From positions 1 through 52,067 of the forward strand of contig CAIXXM010000159.1 of the NCBI GenBank assembly GCA_903923395.1: a DNA stretch of 52,067 nt. The letters run 5' to 3'. Positions 14,382 to 22,889 of this stretch are shown piece by piece. Origin of the DNA: an uncultured Acidobacteriia bacterium (lineage in GTDB: Bacteria > Acidobacteriota > Terriglobia > Bryobacterales > Bryobacteraceae). The translations under genes were made by a program, and so were the position numbers. The first letter of the stretch is position 1, and each line of letters begins with the position of its first letter. The notes under the pieces were generated by a model. It was given only the letters and a program-made list of their open reading frames with translations. It had not been told where the DNA came from and did no database searches.

Positions 14382-17300
14382 TTCCTGACCGGCGGGACAA
14401 GAACCGCCGGTACGTTCGAATCGCGAACCAACTTATTGAAGCTGCCGATATCATCCGTCAGCGCGGTGTTCAAGGCGCGGATCTGCGCATTGACCTTGCT
14501 GGCGAGTTCCTCATACACCATGTAAGAAGAAGCGGTCGGCTGGCTCTCCGCGTTCGAAACCATGCCGAGGATATAGGCGATCTTGTTATTCAGCTTGATG
14601 GGGAAGTTCAACGGATCTTCCGACGCCCGGTTCTTGGTTTGATACAGTTCTTCTTCAATCGCAGTCAGCTTGGCGATCAAACCTTTCGCGGCTTCAGAAA
14701 CCTTCTTGTCATCCCGCTTCGTGAATTCTTCCAGTTGTTTCTTCACCTCGCGGATCTTGACCACACCACCGTTGGTCTCCGATAACTTATCGCGCACCTG
14801 CAGTGCCAGACTTAGCTGCTTTCCATACTCTTCCGGGGTGGTCTTCAAGCGCGGATCCGGCTTGACGAGGAACGTCTGCGACTGTGTCTTGCCATCCACC
14901 GTCATGCGGACTTCATACTTGCCTGGCGCGATCCGCGGACCAGTGACCTGTGCCGCCCACATGATAATGCCGGGGAAAGTAGTGGCATCTGGATAGCGCA
15001 TGTTCCAGATATAGCGGTTGAGACCCGGGTTTGCCGTAACACGCGCGGCCGGGGGCATACGCGGACCCTCTTCGTCCTCTTCCCCGCCCGCCGGTCGTGC
15101 CGCGGGAGCTTCCGGCTTGCTCGTATAACTGTTCACCAACTTGCCGGCAGCATCAAAGAATTCCAGCTTCACATCACTCTGTGGACGGCCCTTCAGCGAG
15201 TAATACACCACCACGCCACCCGCTGGATTTTCTCCCATCGCGCCACCGCCGCCGCGTCCGAAACGCCCGCCGCCACCGCTGCGGTAAGCGTCCTTCGGCT
15301 GGAAGAGATGCGCGGATTCCGAAGCAGCCTTCTCATCGGCCTGATAGAGCAGTGGAAGGTCATCAAAGATATAAAACGCACGGCCCTGCGTGGCCACCAC
15401 GAGTTCCTTTTCCCGCTTGTGGAAGGCAACGTCAGTAATGGGAACCACCGGCAGATTCTGCTGGAAGGACTTCCAGGTTTCGCCGTCATTGAAGGAGATG
15501 TAGAGCCCGAATTCTGTACCGGCAACCAGCAGGCCCTTGTGGTTCGGATCTTCCCGGATCGTACGCGTGAAGTGCGTATCGGGTATGCCGTTGACGATCT
15601 TCTTCCACGTCTTGCCGTAATCATTGGTCTTGAATAGATACGGCCTGAAGTCATCCTGTTGATAATTCGTGGCGGCCACATAAGCAGTGGCGGCATCGAA
15701 CGGCGAGGCCTCAATCAAGTTGATCCGGATAAAGTCCGGCATGCCCGGAGGAGTTACTTTGGCCCAGGTCTTGCCGGCATCGCGGGTAACATGCACCAGG
15801 CCGTCATCGCTGCCTGCCCAGATCACGCCCTTGGTTACCGGCGATTCCATGAAGGTGAAGATCGTGTCGTAATATTCGACCGAGGTGTTATCCTGCGTGA
15901 CCGGGCCGCCGGATGACTTCTGTTTTTCTTTGTCGTCGCGGGTCAGATCCGGGCTGATGTTCGTCCAACTCTGGCCTTCATCCGTGCTCTTCATCATGAC
16001 GTTTGAGCCCATATAGAGCACGGTCGGGTCATGCGGGGAGAAGGCAATGGGGAAGTTCCACTGGAAGCGGTACTTCAGCGATTCCGCGCCATAACCCATG
16101 GGGTTGTCGGGCCAGGCATTGATGTTACGCGTGATGCCTGTGTGGTGATCAAAGCGGGTGATCAGATTGCCATAAGAGCCCGCGTAGACAATTTCAGAAT
16201 CTTTCGGATCCGGTGCAATCCAGCCGCTTTCGCCGCCGCCCACGTCGAACCAGTCTTTATCCGTAATGCCGCCACCCGTTGTCGTTTTGCTGGCGATGCG
16301 GACGGTCGTGTTGTCCTGCTGTGCGCCATAGATGTGATACGGATAATCGTTATCGAGAGCGACACGGTAGAACTGCGCCGTCGGCTGGTTATCCACCGTG
16401 GACCAAGTCTTGCCGCCGTCGAGTGTAACCGTCGCACCGCCGTCATTCGATTCAATCATCCGGTTGGTATCAACCGGGGAGATCCAAAGATCATGGTTAT
16501 CTCCATGCGGCGGACGGAGCGCAGAGAACGTTCTTCCGCCATTCTCTGAGCGGTAAGCACCTACGTTGTTGGCATAAATGACTTCGGGGTTCTTGGGGTC
16601 CGCGAAGATATGCGAGTAATACCAGGCGCGCTGGCGGAGAATGTTCTGTTCGTTGAGCTTGGTCCAGGTCTTGCCCGCGTTATCGGAGCGGAACAAGCCA
16701 CCCTCGGCAGCTTCCACAATGGCCCAAACGCGCTCCGGGCTGGCCGGGGAGAGCGTTACGCCGATCCGTCCGAGAACACCTTTCGGCAAACCGGGCGAGC
16801 GGGTGATGTCCGTCCAGGTGTCACCGCCGTCGGTGGTCTTCCAAAGTCCGCTGCCGGGACCACCACTATCCATCCGCCAGGGCTTGCGGCTGATTTCCCA
16901 GAAAGCAGCGTAAATAATACGGGGGTTGGTGGGGTCCATCGCCAGATCGACCGCACCGGCCTGATCCGACTTCTTCAATACAAGCTTCCAGGTCTGACCG
17001 CCATCGAGCGTCCGGTACACACCGCGCTCCGGATTCGGTCCCCAGAGATGGCCGACTGCCGCGACATACACAACGTCCGGATTCTTCGGGTGAACGCGCA
17101 CCGCACCGATGTGGTACGTCTTTTCAAGACCAACGTTCTTCCAGGTCTTGCCGGCATCAACGGACTTATAAACGCCATCGCCATTCGAAGCATTCCCGCG
17201 GACGCAAGCCTCGCCCATCCCTGCATAGATGATGTTGGGGTCAGACTCAGAGACCGCCAGAGCGCCGACTGTGCCGGTCTTGATTTGGCCATCGGTCACA

Positions 17301-17512
17301 GGCAGCCACGATAGGCCGGCATCGGTGGTCTTGAACACCCCGCCGCCGACGGAGCCGAAGTAGTAGGTCTTGGGGTCAGAGGCCACCCCGGCAACGGCGA
17401 CCGAGCGTCCGCCGCGAAAAGGCCCAATGGAGCGGAACTTCAAATCTTTCGTCAGATCGGACTGCGCGAAGGCAGCCCCAGCCGCGAGGAGAAGCAGGAT
17501 GGAGCGTTTCAT
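14378..17512 (-). CDS. Secreted sortilin/BNR-type beta-propeller protein
   Basis: 1044 residues with a signal peptide (MKRSILLLLAAGAAFAQ). Residues about 25-700 form tandem propeller blades with Asp-box-like motifs (TTDAGLSW, SVDAGKTW, TLDGGQTW, TTDGGDTW, SDNAGKTW, STDEGQSW, TRDAGKTW, FNDGETW), as in VPS10/sortilin and sialidase-fold proteins. Residues about 720-890 contain a Gly-rich stretch and a beta domain; residues 890-1044 are helical. Close relatives in acidobacteria are annotated as glycosyl hydrolases, but I see no sialidase Arg triad and would not assign an enzymatic role. It lies upstream of, and overlaps by four bases, the Lnt-like gene. Confidence 0.85.
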   Translation of the reverse strand: MKRSILLLLAAGAAFAQSDLTKDLKFRSIGPFRGGRSVAVAGVASDPKTYYFGSVGGGVFKTTDAGLSWLPVTDGQIKTGTVGALAVSESDPNIIYAGMGEACVRGNASNGDGVYKSVDAGKTWKNVGLEKTYHIGAVRVHPKNPDVVYVAAVGHLWGPNPERGVYRTLDGGQTWKLVLKKSDQAGAVDLAMDPTNPRIIYAAFWEISRKPWRMDSGGPGSGLWKTTDGGDTWTDITRSPGLPKGVLGRIGVTLSPASPERVWAIVEAAEGGLFRSDNAGKTWTKLNEQNILRQRAWYYSHIFADPKNPEVIYANNVGAYRSENGGRTFSALRPPHGDNHDLWISPVDTNRMIESNDGGATVTLDGGKTWSTVDNQPTAQFYRVALDNDYPYHIYGAQQDNTTVRIASKTTTGGGITDKDWFDVGGGESGWIAPDPKDSEIVYAGSYGNLITRFDHHTGITRNINAWPDNPMGYGAESLKYRFQWNFPIAFSPHDPTVLYMGSNVMMKSTDEGQSWTNISPDLTRDDKEKQKSSGGPVTQDNTSVEYYDTIFTFMESPVTKGVIWAGSDDGLVHVTRDAGKTWAKVTPPGMPDFIRINLIEASPFDAATAYVAATNYQQDDFRPYLFKTNDYGKTWKKIVNGIPDTHFTRTIREDPNHKGLLVAGTEFGLYISFNDGETWKSFQQNLPVVPITDVAFHKREKELVVATQGRAFYIFDDLPLLYQADEKAASESAHLFQPKDAYRSGGGGRFGRGGGGAMGENPAGGVVVYYSLKGRPQSDVKLEFFDAAGKLVNSYTSKPEAPAARPAGGEEDEEGPRMPPAARVTANPGLNRYIWNMRYPDATTFPGIIMWAAQVTGPRIAPGKYEVRMTVDGKTQSQTFLVKPDPRLKTTPEEYGKQLSLALQVRDKLSETNGGVVKIREVKKQLEEFTKRDDKKVSEAAKGLIAKLTAIEEELYQTKNRASEDPLNFPIKLNNKIAYILGMVSNAESQPTASSYMVYEELASKVNAQIRALNTALTDDIGSFNKLVRDSNVPAVLVPPVRK

Positions 17513-17580
17513 GTTTTAACGCAGTTTACCAAGGAAGGCGCAATGCAAGGCGTCAATCAGATGGTCGGCGGAGCGAAACG

Positions 17581-17595
17581 CCATGCCAGGCATGG
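17581..17595. promoter_or_regulatory. Perfect 7-bp inverted repeat upstream of the BNR gene
   Basis: CCATGCC-A-GGCATGG sits about 70 bases upstream of the BNR gene start in the 211-base gap between that gene and the ATPase pseudogene. Its size and place would suit an operator, but no regulator is identified and chance cannot be excluded. Confidence 0.25.
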
Positions 17596-17723
17596 AAGGG
17601 ATTGATTTCGAACCGGTACGCATGGGAGAAGGAATCTTTGTACCGGCGGACTTCTCTTAATTCAGCAAATGGAAGCACCAGCCGTCAATTCCCGGGATGA
17701 ACGGCCGCAACCAACTTACTGCT

Positions 17724-18907
17724 TCAGGCTCTGATGAATTCGTCAAAAGGGATTGCGGTCACGCCCGGAGATATTGGCAATTTCACCGTTCCCGGATGCA
17801 CCAGGAAACCCGCTCCCGCCACTCCGCCATAGTCCTGTTGGAACCTGCGGATGCCATCGGCCATTGCCGGGCGTGGCGTCGAGGATAACTTCACTTCCAC
17901 TGGCGTCAGCATGCCTTGTTCCTCAACCACGAAGTCGACTTCCACACCGGATGCCGTTCTCCAAAAGTAAACCCGCGGCTCTTCTCCGCGATTTACGAAG
18001 CGTTTGATGATCTCCAGTAGAACGGCATTCTCAAAGATGGCACCACCAAGAGGTCCAGAAGCCGCGTGATCCGGATCGCGCAAACCTGCCAGGTAACAGA
18101 GCATTCCGGTATCGGTGAAATACACCTTGGGCGTTTTCACGAGACGCTTGCCGGAATTGGAAAAGTAGGGTCGCAGTACGATGACCTGGAATTTGGCCTC
18201 CAGCACGGAGAGCCAAGCTTTTGCCGTGTTGAGCGCAATTCCGAGGTCGCGGGCAATATCAGCAAGATTCAACAACTGCCCGGTTCGCGAGGCCAGGACC
18301 CGCAGAAAATTCTGGAAAGAAGTCAGGTCGCCTACCTGCCGGAGATTTCGAACTCGCGTTCTAAATAGGTTTGGACGTAGCTCGAATGCCATAAAGTGCG
18401 ATCCCGGTCCGCCTCAGCAACTAATTCCGGAAATCCGCCGCGCATAAGCCGCTGCCATAGCGGCTGGACGCTCCCTCCAGCCCGCAGTTCTTCGCCTTGG
18501 GAAACAGGCAACAGCCGCAACATGGCCGCCCGGCCAGCAAGCGATTCTGTCACCTATTCGTTGAGAGTGAGGTTTTGTGACCCCGTGAGAAGGAACTGCC
18601 CCCTCTCCTGACGCCGCTCGTCAATCCTCTCCTTGATGTAGGGAAGCAATTCTGGCGCGTGCTGTACTTCATCAAATATTGCGGGAGAGCCGTGCATCGC
18701 AAGGAAGCCACGGGGATCGGCGACTGCGGCGGCGCGAACGTCGGGAGGCTCCAGGGACACATATGCCGCGTGGGGTCCGAAGACGTGTTGGAGAAGCGTT
18801 GTCTTGCCAGATTGCCGTGGCCCGGTCAGCACGACTGCCGGGAATTCCGTTCCGGCTCTGCGGATGACAGGCTCTAAGTCTCTTGGAATGTGAGCATTAG
18901 GCAGCAC
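17724..18907 (-). pseudogene. AAA ATPase with DUF4143 domain, broken by an amber codon and a frameshift
   Basis: The three pieces together make about 394 residues, normal for the family. The AAA part has the P-loop GPRQSGKT, a Walker B region PAIFDEVQ and the sensor motif FLLTGSQN. After LTLNE an in-frame TAG (18554-18556) interrupts the conserved run into VTESLAGRAA. Near 18351 one base is missing, so YLERE shifts out of frame; reading resumes in another frame with VRNLRQVGDLTSFQ. The C-terminal part holds a winged-helix segment (LADIARDLGIALNTAKAW) and the DUF4143 nuclease-like core (VYFWRTASGVEVDFVVE). Start is GTG 18905-18907. Such ATPases are common accessory genes of unknown role. Confidence 0.85.
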
Positions 18908-18912
18908 ATCAA

Positions 18913-18939
18913 CAATTATGCATCACAAATGCATAATTG
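18913..18939. promoter_or_regulatory. 11-bp inverted repeat at the start of the ATPase pseudogene
   Basis: CAATTATGCAT (18913-18923) and ATGCATAATTG (18929-18939) are perfect inverted copies around five bases, AT-rich in a GC-rich neighbourhood. The palindrome ends six bases before the GTG start of the ATPase. It could be an operator, possibly for autoregulation through the winged-helix part of that protein. CATAAT within it could also serve as a -10 element. A terminator role for the gene at 18952 is unlikely because there is no T-run. Confidence 0.5.
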
Positions 18940-18951
18940 CGGCCCGCCAAG

Positions 18952-19701
18952 CTACTCCCGGTTCAAATCTTCCGGAAACACAGCAAACCCTTCCGGTGCC
19001 GGGAAGAATTCCTTGAACGCCACCAGACGCTTCCGGAGATACCGGCTGGGCAATTGCCGCGGGCCGGTCTCCACATCAATGTCGCAGCAGATCCCGTGCA
19101 GGTAGAGCGTCATCGTATCCACGAAGGACTGCTTGGCATAGTCGCGGAAAGGCTTCGAATCCTTGCGCGCCATCGTGGGACGCCGCAGCAGTGCCTGCTT
19201 GAACCGCCAACTCTGCTCATCCACTTCCCCGTGGACCTCAGCCGACAACTCTTCCCGCATGATCCGGTGATAGGCATTCAACACCTTCTCCGGCAAACGC
19301 TCCGCAATCAGATACGCGATCGATTCGTAGAAGTAATAGTGGTAGTCGGAAACCTGCTCGTCTTTCACGGTAAAGAAAAGAGTCGCGGCACCCTCACTGA
19401 AGACCTGGCTCGACAGCAACAACTTCGCTTCAGCTGGCTTTTCATCCACGACGGTGGGGCCTGTGCGCCCGGCACTTTTCTGCAAATACGGCACAAGGGC
19501 GATGTTGATCTTGGGCAGCAATTCACGCACGGCAAGGGGCAGCGCGGAGATCGGTTCCTGCAGGTACTGGCGCAGGTCCTCCTCGGCAATCGGATACGCC
19601 GGGTAGCAGGAAAAAATGGAATCGAGGTGGATAAATTCCTTGCGCCAGCGGCGCGCAAGTTCTTCTACCGTGGTCTTCAAACGGCCGTTATCAGCAGGCA
19701 T
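18952..19701 (-). CDS. Cytosolic protein of unknown function
   Basis: 249 residues, ATG start at 19699-19701, no signal peptide or membrane helix. It is rich in charged and aromatic residues and mostly helical by eye, with segments such as DYHYYFYESIAYLIAERLPE and LLRRPTMARKDSKPFRDYAK. I see no P-loop, zinc or nuclease motif and do not recognise the family. The good codon pattern and the standard length argue that the gene is real. It is divergent from lpxB, with 81 bases between the two starts. Confidence 0.65.
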   Translation of the reverse strand: MPADNGRLKTTVEELARRWRKEFIHLDSIFSCYPAYPIAEEDLRQYLQEPISALPLAVRELLPKINIALVPYLQKSAGRTGPTVVDEKPAEAKLLLSSQVFSEGAATLFFTVKDEQVSDYHYYFYESIAYLIAERLPEKVLNAYHRIMREELSAEVHGEVDEQSWRFKQALLRRPTMARKDSKPFRDYAKQSFVDTMTLYLHGICCDIDVETGPRQLPSRYLRKRLVAFKEFFPAPEGFAVFPEDLNRE

Positions 19702-19782
19702 CAGGGTTGGGGAATAGAGTTGGTGGTGAACTACGTCCGATTGTAACAGCCCAAACAGCCCCCGCCCGTTCTAAGCTGGAAC

Positions 19783-20928
19783 TTGCCTCAAGCGCCACGC
19801 AAGATCCTGATCTCAGCCGGGGAAGCCTCCGGCGAATTCTACGCCGCGGAGTTGATTCCGCTCCTGCGCCAATTCTGGCCGGAGTGCGATTTCTTTGGCG
19901 CGGCGGGTCCGAAGCTCCGTACGGCTGGGGTGCGGGCGGTGATCCGGTCGGAAGATCTGGCGGTCGTGGGCCTGGTCGAAGTCCTGGGCCACTTGCCGCG
20001 AATCTGGCGGCGCTTTCAAACGCTGATCCGCGCCGCCAAAGAGGAAAAGCCGGATCTTGCCATCCTGACCGATTCGCCCGACTTCAACTTTCGCGTCGCA
20101 CGCAAGATGAAGCGGCTGGGCGTCCCGGTCATCTACCTCGTCGCGCCACAAGTCTGGGCTTGGCGGCAGGGCCGTGTGAAGACGATGCGGAAGATCATTG
20201 ACCACCTGCTCTGTATCTTTCCATTCGAAGAGGCCTGGTTTGAGGGCCGCGGCATGCCGGTGACCTATATCGGACACCCGCTCTCCAACCGCGTGCGCCC
20301 TGCCCTGACAAAGGATGAGTTTTTTCGGAAACACAACATTCCACCGGACCGTCCTCTAGTTGCAGTGTTACCGGGAAGCAGAAGAAGTGAAGCCATGCGC
20401 CACCTGCCGGAGTTGATCCGCGCGGCGGAGCTGCTGCACGCCCAAACACCCTCTACCTTCCTGTTGCCGGCATCCCCCACGTGCGGATCTGGCTTTTTCG
20501 CTCCGGCCCTGACCGGTTCGAAAGTCCGGGTCATCGAGGGTGAGGCGTGGGACACCATGGCGCACTGCGATGTCGCCTGGGCAGCGAGCGGCACGGTCAC
20601 GGTGGAAGCAGCGCTCCTGGGTGCTCCCATGGTGACGTTTTATAAGGTCAAGCAACTGAGCTGGGAGATTGGCAAGCATCTGGTAAAGGTGCCATTTTTC
20701 TGTATGGTGAACCTGATCGCGGAGAAGAAAGTGGTGCCGGAACTCATGCAGGAAGCCATGACAGGCGCGGCTTTGGCAGCCGAAGCGGGAACTCTGCTCC
20801 GCGAGCCCGCGATTCGCGCGAAAATGAAAGCGGGGCTGGATGAGGTCGCCGCGAAACTGCGGGGGCCCGGAGATGCCATCGACCGGGCCGCAACCGTCAT
20901 CAAAACCTTTTGGGAGGCACGAAATTGA
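19783..20928 (+). CDS. lpxB: Lipid-A-disaccharide synthase
   Basis: 381 residues, the usual length for this GT19 glycosyltransferase, which joins UDP-2,3-diacylglucosamine and lipid X to make the lipid A disaccharide at the inner membrane. Diagnostic stretches are ILISAGEASGEFYA near the N-terminus, FFGAAGPKL, the central LTDSPDFNFRVA, YLVAPQVWAWRQGR and YIGHPL, then VLPGSRRSE and AASGTVTVEAALLGAPMVTFYK. Start is TTG at 19783; no ATG or GTG lies between the upstream gene and the conserved N-terminus. The neighbours usual elsewhere (lpxA, fabZ, lpxD) are absent. The stop overlaps the start of the M1-like gene. Confidence 0.96.
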   Translation: MPQAPRKILISAGEASGEFYAAELIPLLRQFWPECDFFGAAGPKLRTAGVRAVIRSEDLAVVGLVEVLGHLPRIWRRFQTLIRAAKEEKPDLAILTDSPDFNFRVARKMKRLGVPVIYLVAPQVWAWRQGRVKTMRKIIDHLLCIFPFEEAWFEGRGMPVTYIGHPLSNRVRPALTKDEFFRKHNIPPDRPLVAVLPGSRRSEAMRHLPELIRAAELLHAQTPSTFLLPASPTCGSGFFAPALTGSKVRVIEGEAWDTMAHCDVAWAASGTVTVEAALLGAPMVTFYKVKQLSWEIGKHLVKVPFFCMVNLIAEKKVVPELMQEAMTGAALAAEAGTLLREPAIRAKMKAGLDEVAAKLRGPGDAIDRAATVIKTFWEARN

Positions 20929-22889
20929 AGCGAGTTCTGATTCTTGGTTTGGGACTTTTGGCCGCCGGATCTCTTCCGGCGCAGGACCGGCGCACACGGA
21001 TCGACGTCGATGCCTATGCGATCGACGCCCAGATCAACCCGAGCACGCAAACGCTCTCGGCAAAGGCAACCGTAAGGTTCCTGCCGGTCGATGACAACAT
21101 CACAAACGTCACGTTCGAATTGAACAATGCGCTGGCGATTTCCAAGATCACCGATGACAAGGGCGAGGAACTGCGGAGTTCACGCAATCAGGCCGACCAT
21201 TCCGTGCGCGTGACGTTCCCCGGCAGCTACCCGAAGGGCCAGCCCGTTGTCCTGAGCTTTACCTACGAAGGCCATCTCACCGGGAATGAAGAGTCACCAG
21301 TCTATGGCATCAAATTTGGCCAGATTGACAATGACTTCGCCTTTCTTCTCTACCCCTCGCGCTGGTTCCCCATCAGCGGCTACACCACGGACCGCTTTGC
21401 AGCGAACATCAGCGTGACCGTGCCCAACGGCTTCAAAGTCATCGGCAGCGGCCTTGATTCCAACAAGCCTTCCCCTGCAGGCGGAACCACCTGGACCTTC
21501 CAATACAACAAGCCAGGCTTCCCCGGCAACATCGCCATGGTGAAGGATGACGCTATCAAAGTAGCGAGCGACGGCCTCACCACTTCTCTGTTCTTCCGCA
21601 GTGCGTCGGCGAAAGAGAACGCGAAACCCTGGGGCGAAGAGACCGCCAAGATGATGAGCTACTTCACCGGACTCTTTGGCATCGCCCCCTATGCCAACTT
21701 GCAGGTAATTGAGACCGTGGATGGTGCGCCAAACGGTTACGCAGCCCCCGGTATTCTCTTTCTGGCCCCGCGCGTGATCTCGAAAGAGGTCAATGAAAAC
21801 GTGCTTTCCAACCAGATCGCGCGCCAGTGGTGGGAAGACCAGACATCGCCAGCGACGCGCAACCATATGTGGCTCGAAAACGGGATGGCGCTGTACGCCG
21901 AAAGCCTTTGGGCCGAGCATGAGAAGGGCGCGGCGGCGCTGGAACAGCGGATGAAGGATAACGCGATCACGGCACTTACGATCGACAACGTGCCGCTCAT
22001 TCAGACCGGACGCATGGAAGATTACTCGCCGGAATACTGGGCGCTCAGTGCCAACAAAGGCGCAGCCGTCATTCAAATGCTCCGCGCCACCATGGGGGAC
22101 GAACCGTTCTTCAAGACGCTGAAGGAATTCCAAAACGCCTTCGCGTACCGGCCCGTGAATACGGAAGACTTCCGGCTTGTGGCGGAAAAGGTGCTCGGGC
22201 AGGAACTCCGTTACTTCTTCCTGCAATGGGTGGAGTCGAATGGCGCACCGGAGTTCAAGGTCGAATACACCATCTTCCGGACGCAGAAAGGGTTCCGCGT
22301 GCAGGGTAAGATCGCGCAGGATCTGGATACCTTCCGCATGCCAGTGGAGTTGAAGATCGAGACGGAAGGCAATCCAGAGATGAAGACGGTGGAAGTGATG
22401 GGCACTTCCTCTGAGTTCTCGGTGGATACCTTCGGGAAACCGAAAAAGATCACCGTCGATCCGAACAACCGCGTCTTGCGACTGAGCCCGCAGGTTCGCG
22501 TCCAGGTGGCGATCCGCAAGGGAGAACAGTTTGCTGAAATCGGAGAGAACGCTGAGGCGCTGAAGGAATATCAGCGGGCGCTGGATACGGCCAAGAGCAG
22601 TTCCATGGCCCATTACCGGGTTGCCGAAATCTTCTTCCGGCAGCATAACTACCAATCCGCCGCGACGGAATTCCGCGCCGCATTGGATGGTGACGCTGAC
22701 CCCAAGTGGATTGAGGTCTGGGCACATATCTACCTGGGGAATATCTATGATATTACCGGGCAGCGGGAACGCGCGGTGAACGAATATACGCAGGCACAGC
22801 GCACACGCGACAACACGCAGGGCGCACAAGACGAAGTAGCCAAGTACCTGCGCACACCTTACAAGCCCAAGAGCAACGAACCGGTCTAA
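20925..22889 (+). CDS. Secreted M1-peptidase-fold protein with destroyed zinc site and C-terminal TPR repeats
   Basis: 654 residues. TTG start at 20925, eight bases after GGGAGG, overlapping the lpxB stop (TTGA). Signal peptide 1-20 (VLILGLGLLAAGSLPAQ). The N-terminal beta domain and thermolysin-like domain follow M1 aminopeptidases, including QWW after the active-site helix and the Trp-Leu-x-x-Gly segment. But the HEXXH motif reads NQIAR (296-300), and the third ligand position 319, 19 residues on, is Asn with Glu displaced to 318 (WLENG). All zinc ligands and the catalytic Glu are therefore gone. Residues about 535-640 hold two to three TPR repeats. Likely a periplasmic binding or scaffold protein derived from a peptidase. 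Confidence 0.85.
   Translation: MKRVLILGLGLLAAGSLPAQDRRTRIDVDAYAIDAQINPSTQTLSAKATVRFLPVDDNITNVTFELNNALAISKITDDKGEELRSSRNQADHSVRVTFPGSYPKGQPVVLSFTYEGHLTGNEESPVYGIKFGQIDNDFAFLLYPSRWFPISGYTTDRFAANISVTVPNGFKVIGSGLDSNKPSPAGGTTWTFQYNKPGFPGNIAMVKDDAIKVASDGLTTSLFFRSASAKENAKPWGEETAKMMSYFTGLFGIAPYANLQVIETVDGAPNGYAAPGILFLAPRVISKEVNENVLSNQIARQWWEDQTSPATRNHMWLENGMALYAESLWAEHEKGAAALEQRMKDNAITALTIDNVPLIQTGRMEDYSPEYWALSANKGAAVIQMLRATMGDEPFFKTLKEFQNAFAYRPVNTEDFRLVAEKVLGQELRYFFLQWVESNGAPEFKVEYTIFRTQKGFRVQGKIAQDLDTFRMPVELKIETEGNPEMKTVEVMGTSSEFSVDTFGKPKKITVDPNNRVLRLSPQVRVQVAIRKGEQFAEIGENAEALKEYQRALDTAKSSSMAHYRVAEIFFRQHNYQSAATEFRAALDGDADPKWIEVWAHIYLGNIYDITGQRERAVNEYTQAQRTRDNTQGAQDEVAKYLRTPYKPKSNEPV

Noticed and set aside
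18554-18556. Programmed readthrough of the amber codon in the ATPase gene
   Set aside because: A second lesion, a missing base near 18351, also breaks the gene, so ordinary decay is simpler.
21294-22829. A 511-codon open frame on the - strand
   Set aside because: It is antisense to the M1-like gene, which has strong family sequence; the antisense product is His/Leu/Arg-rich and has no motif.
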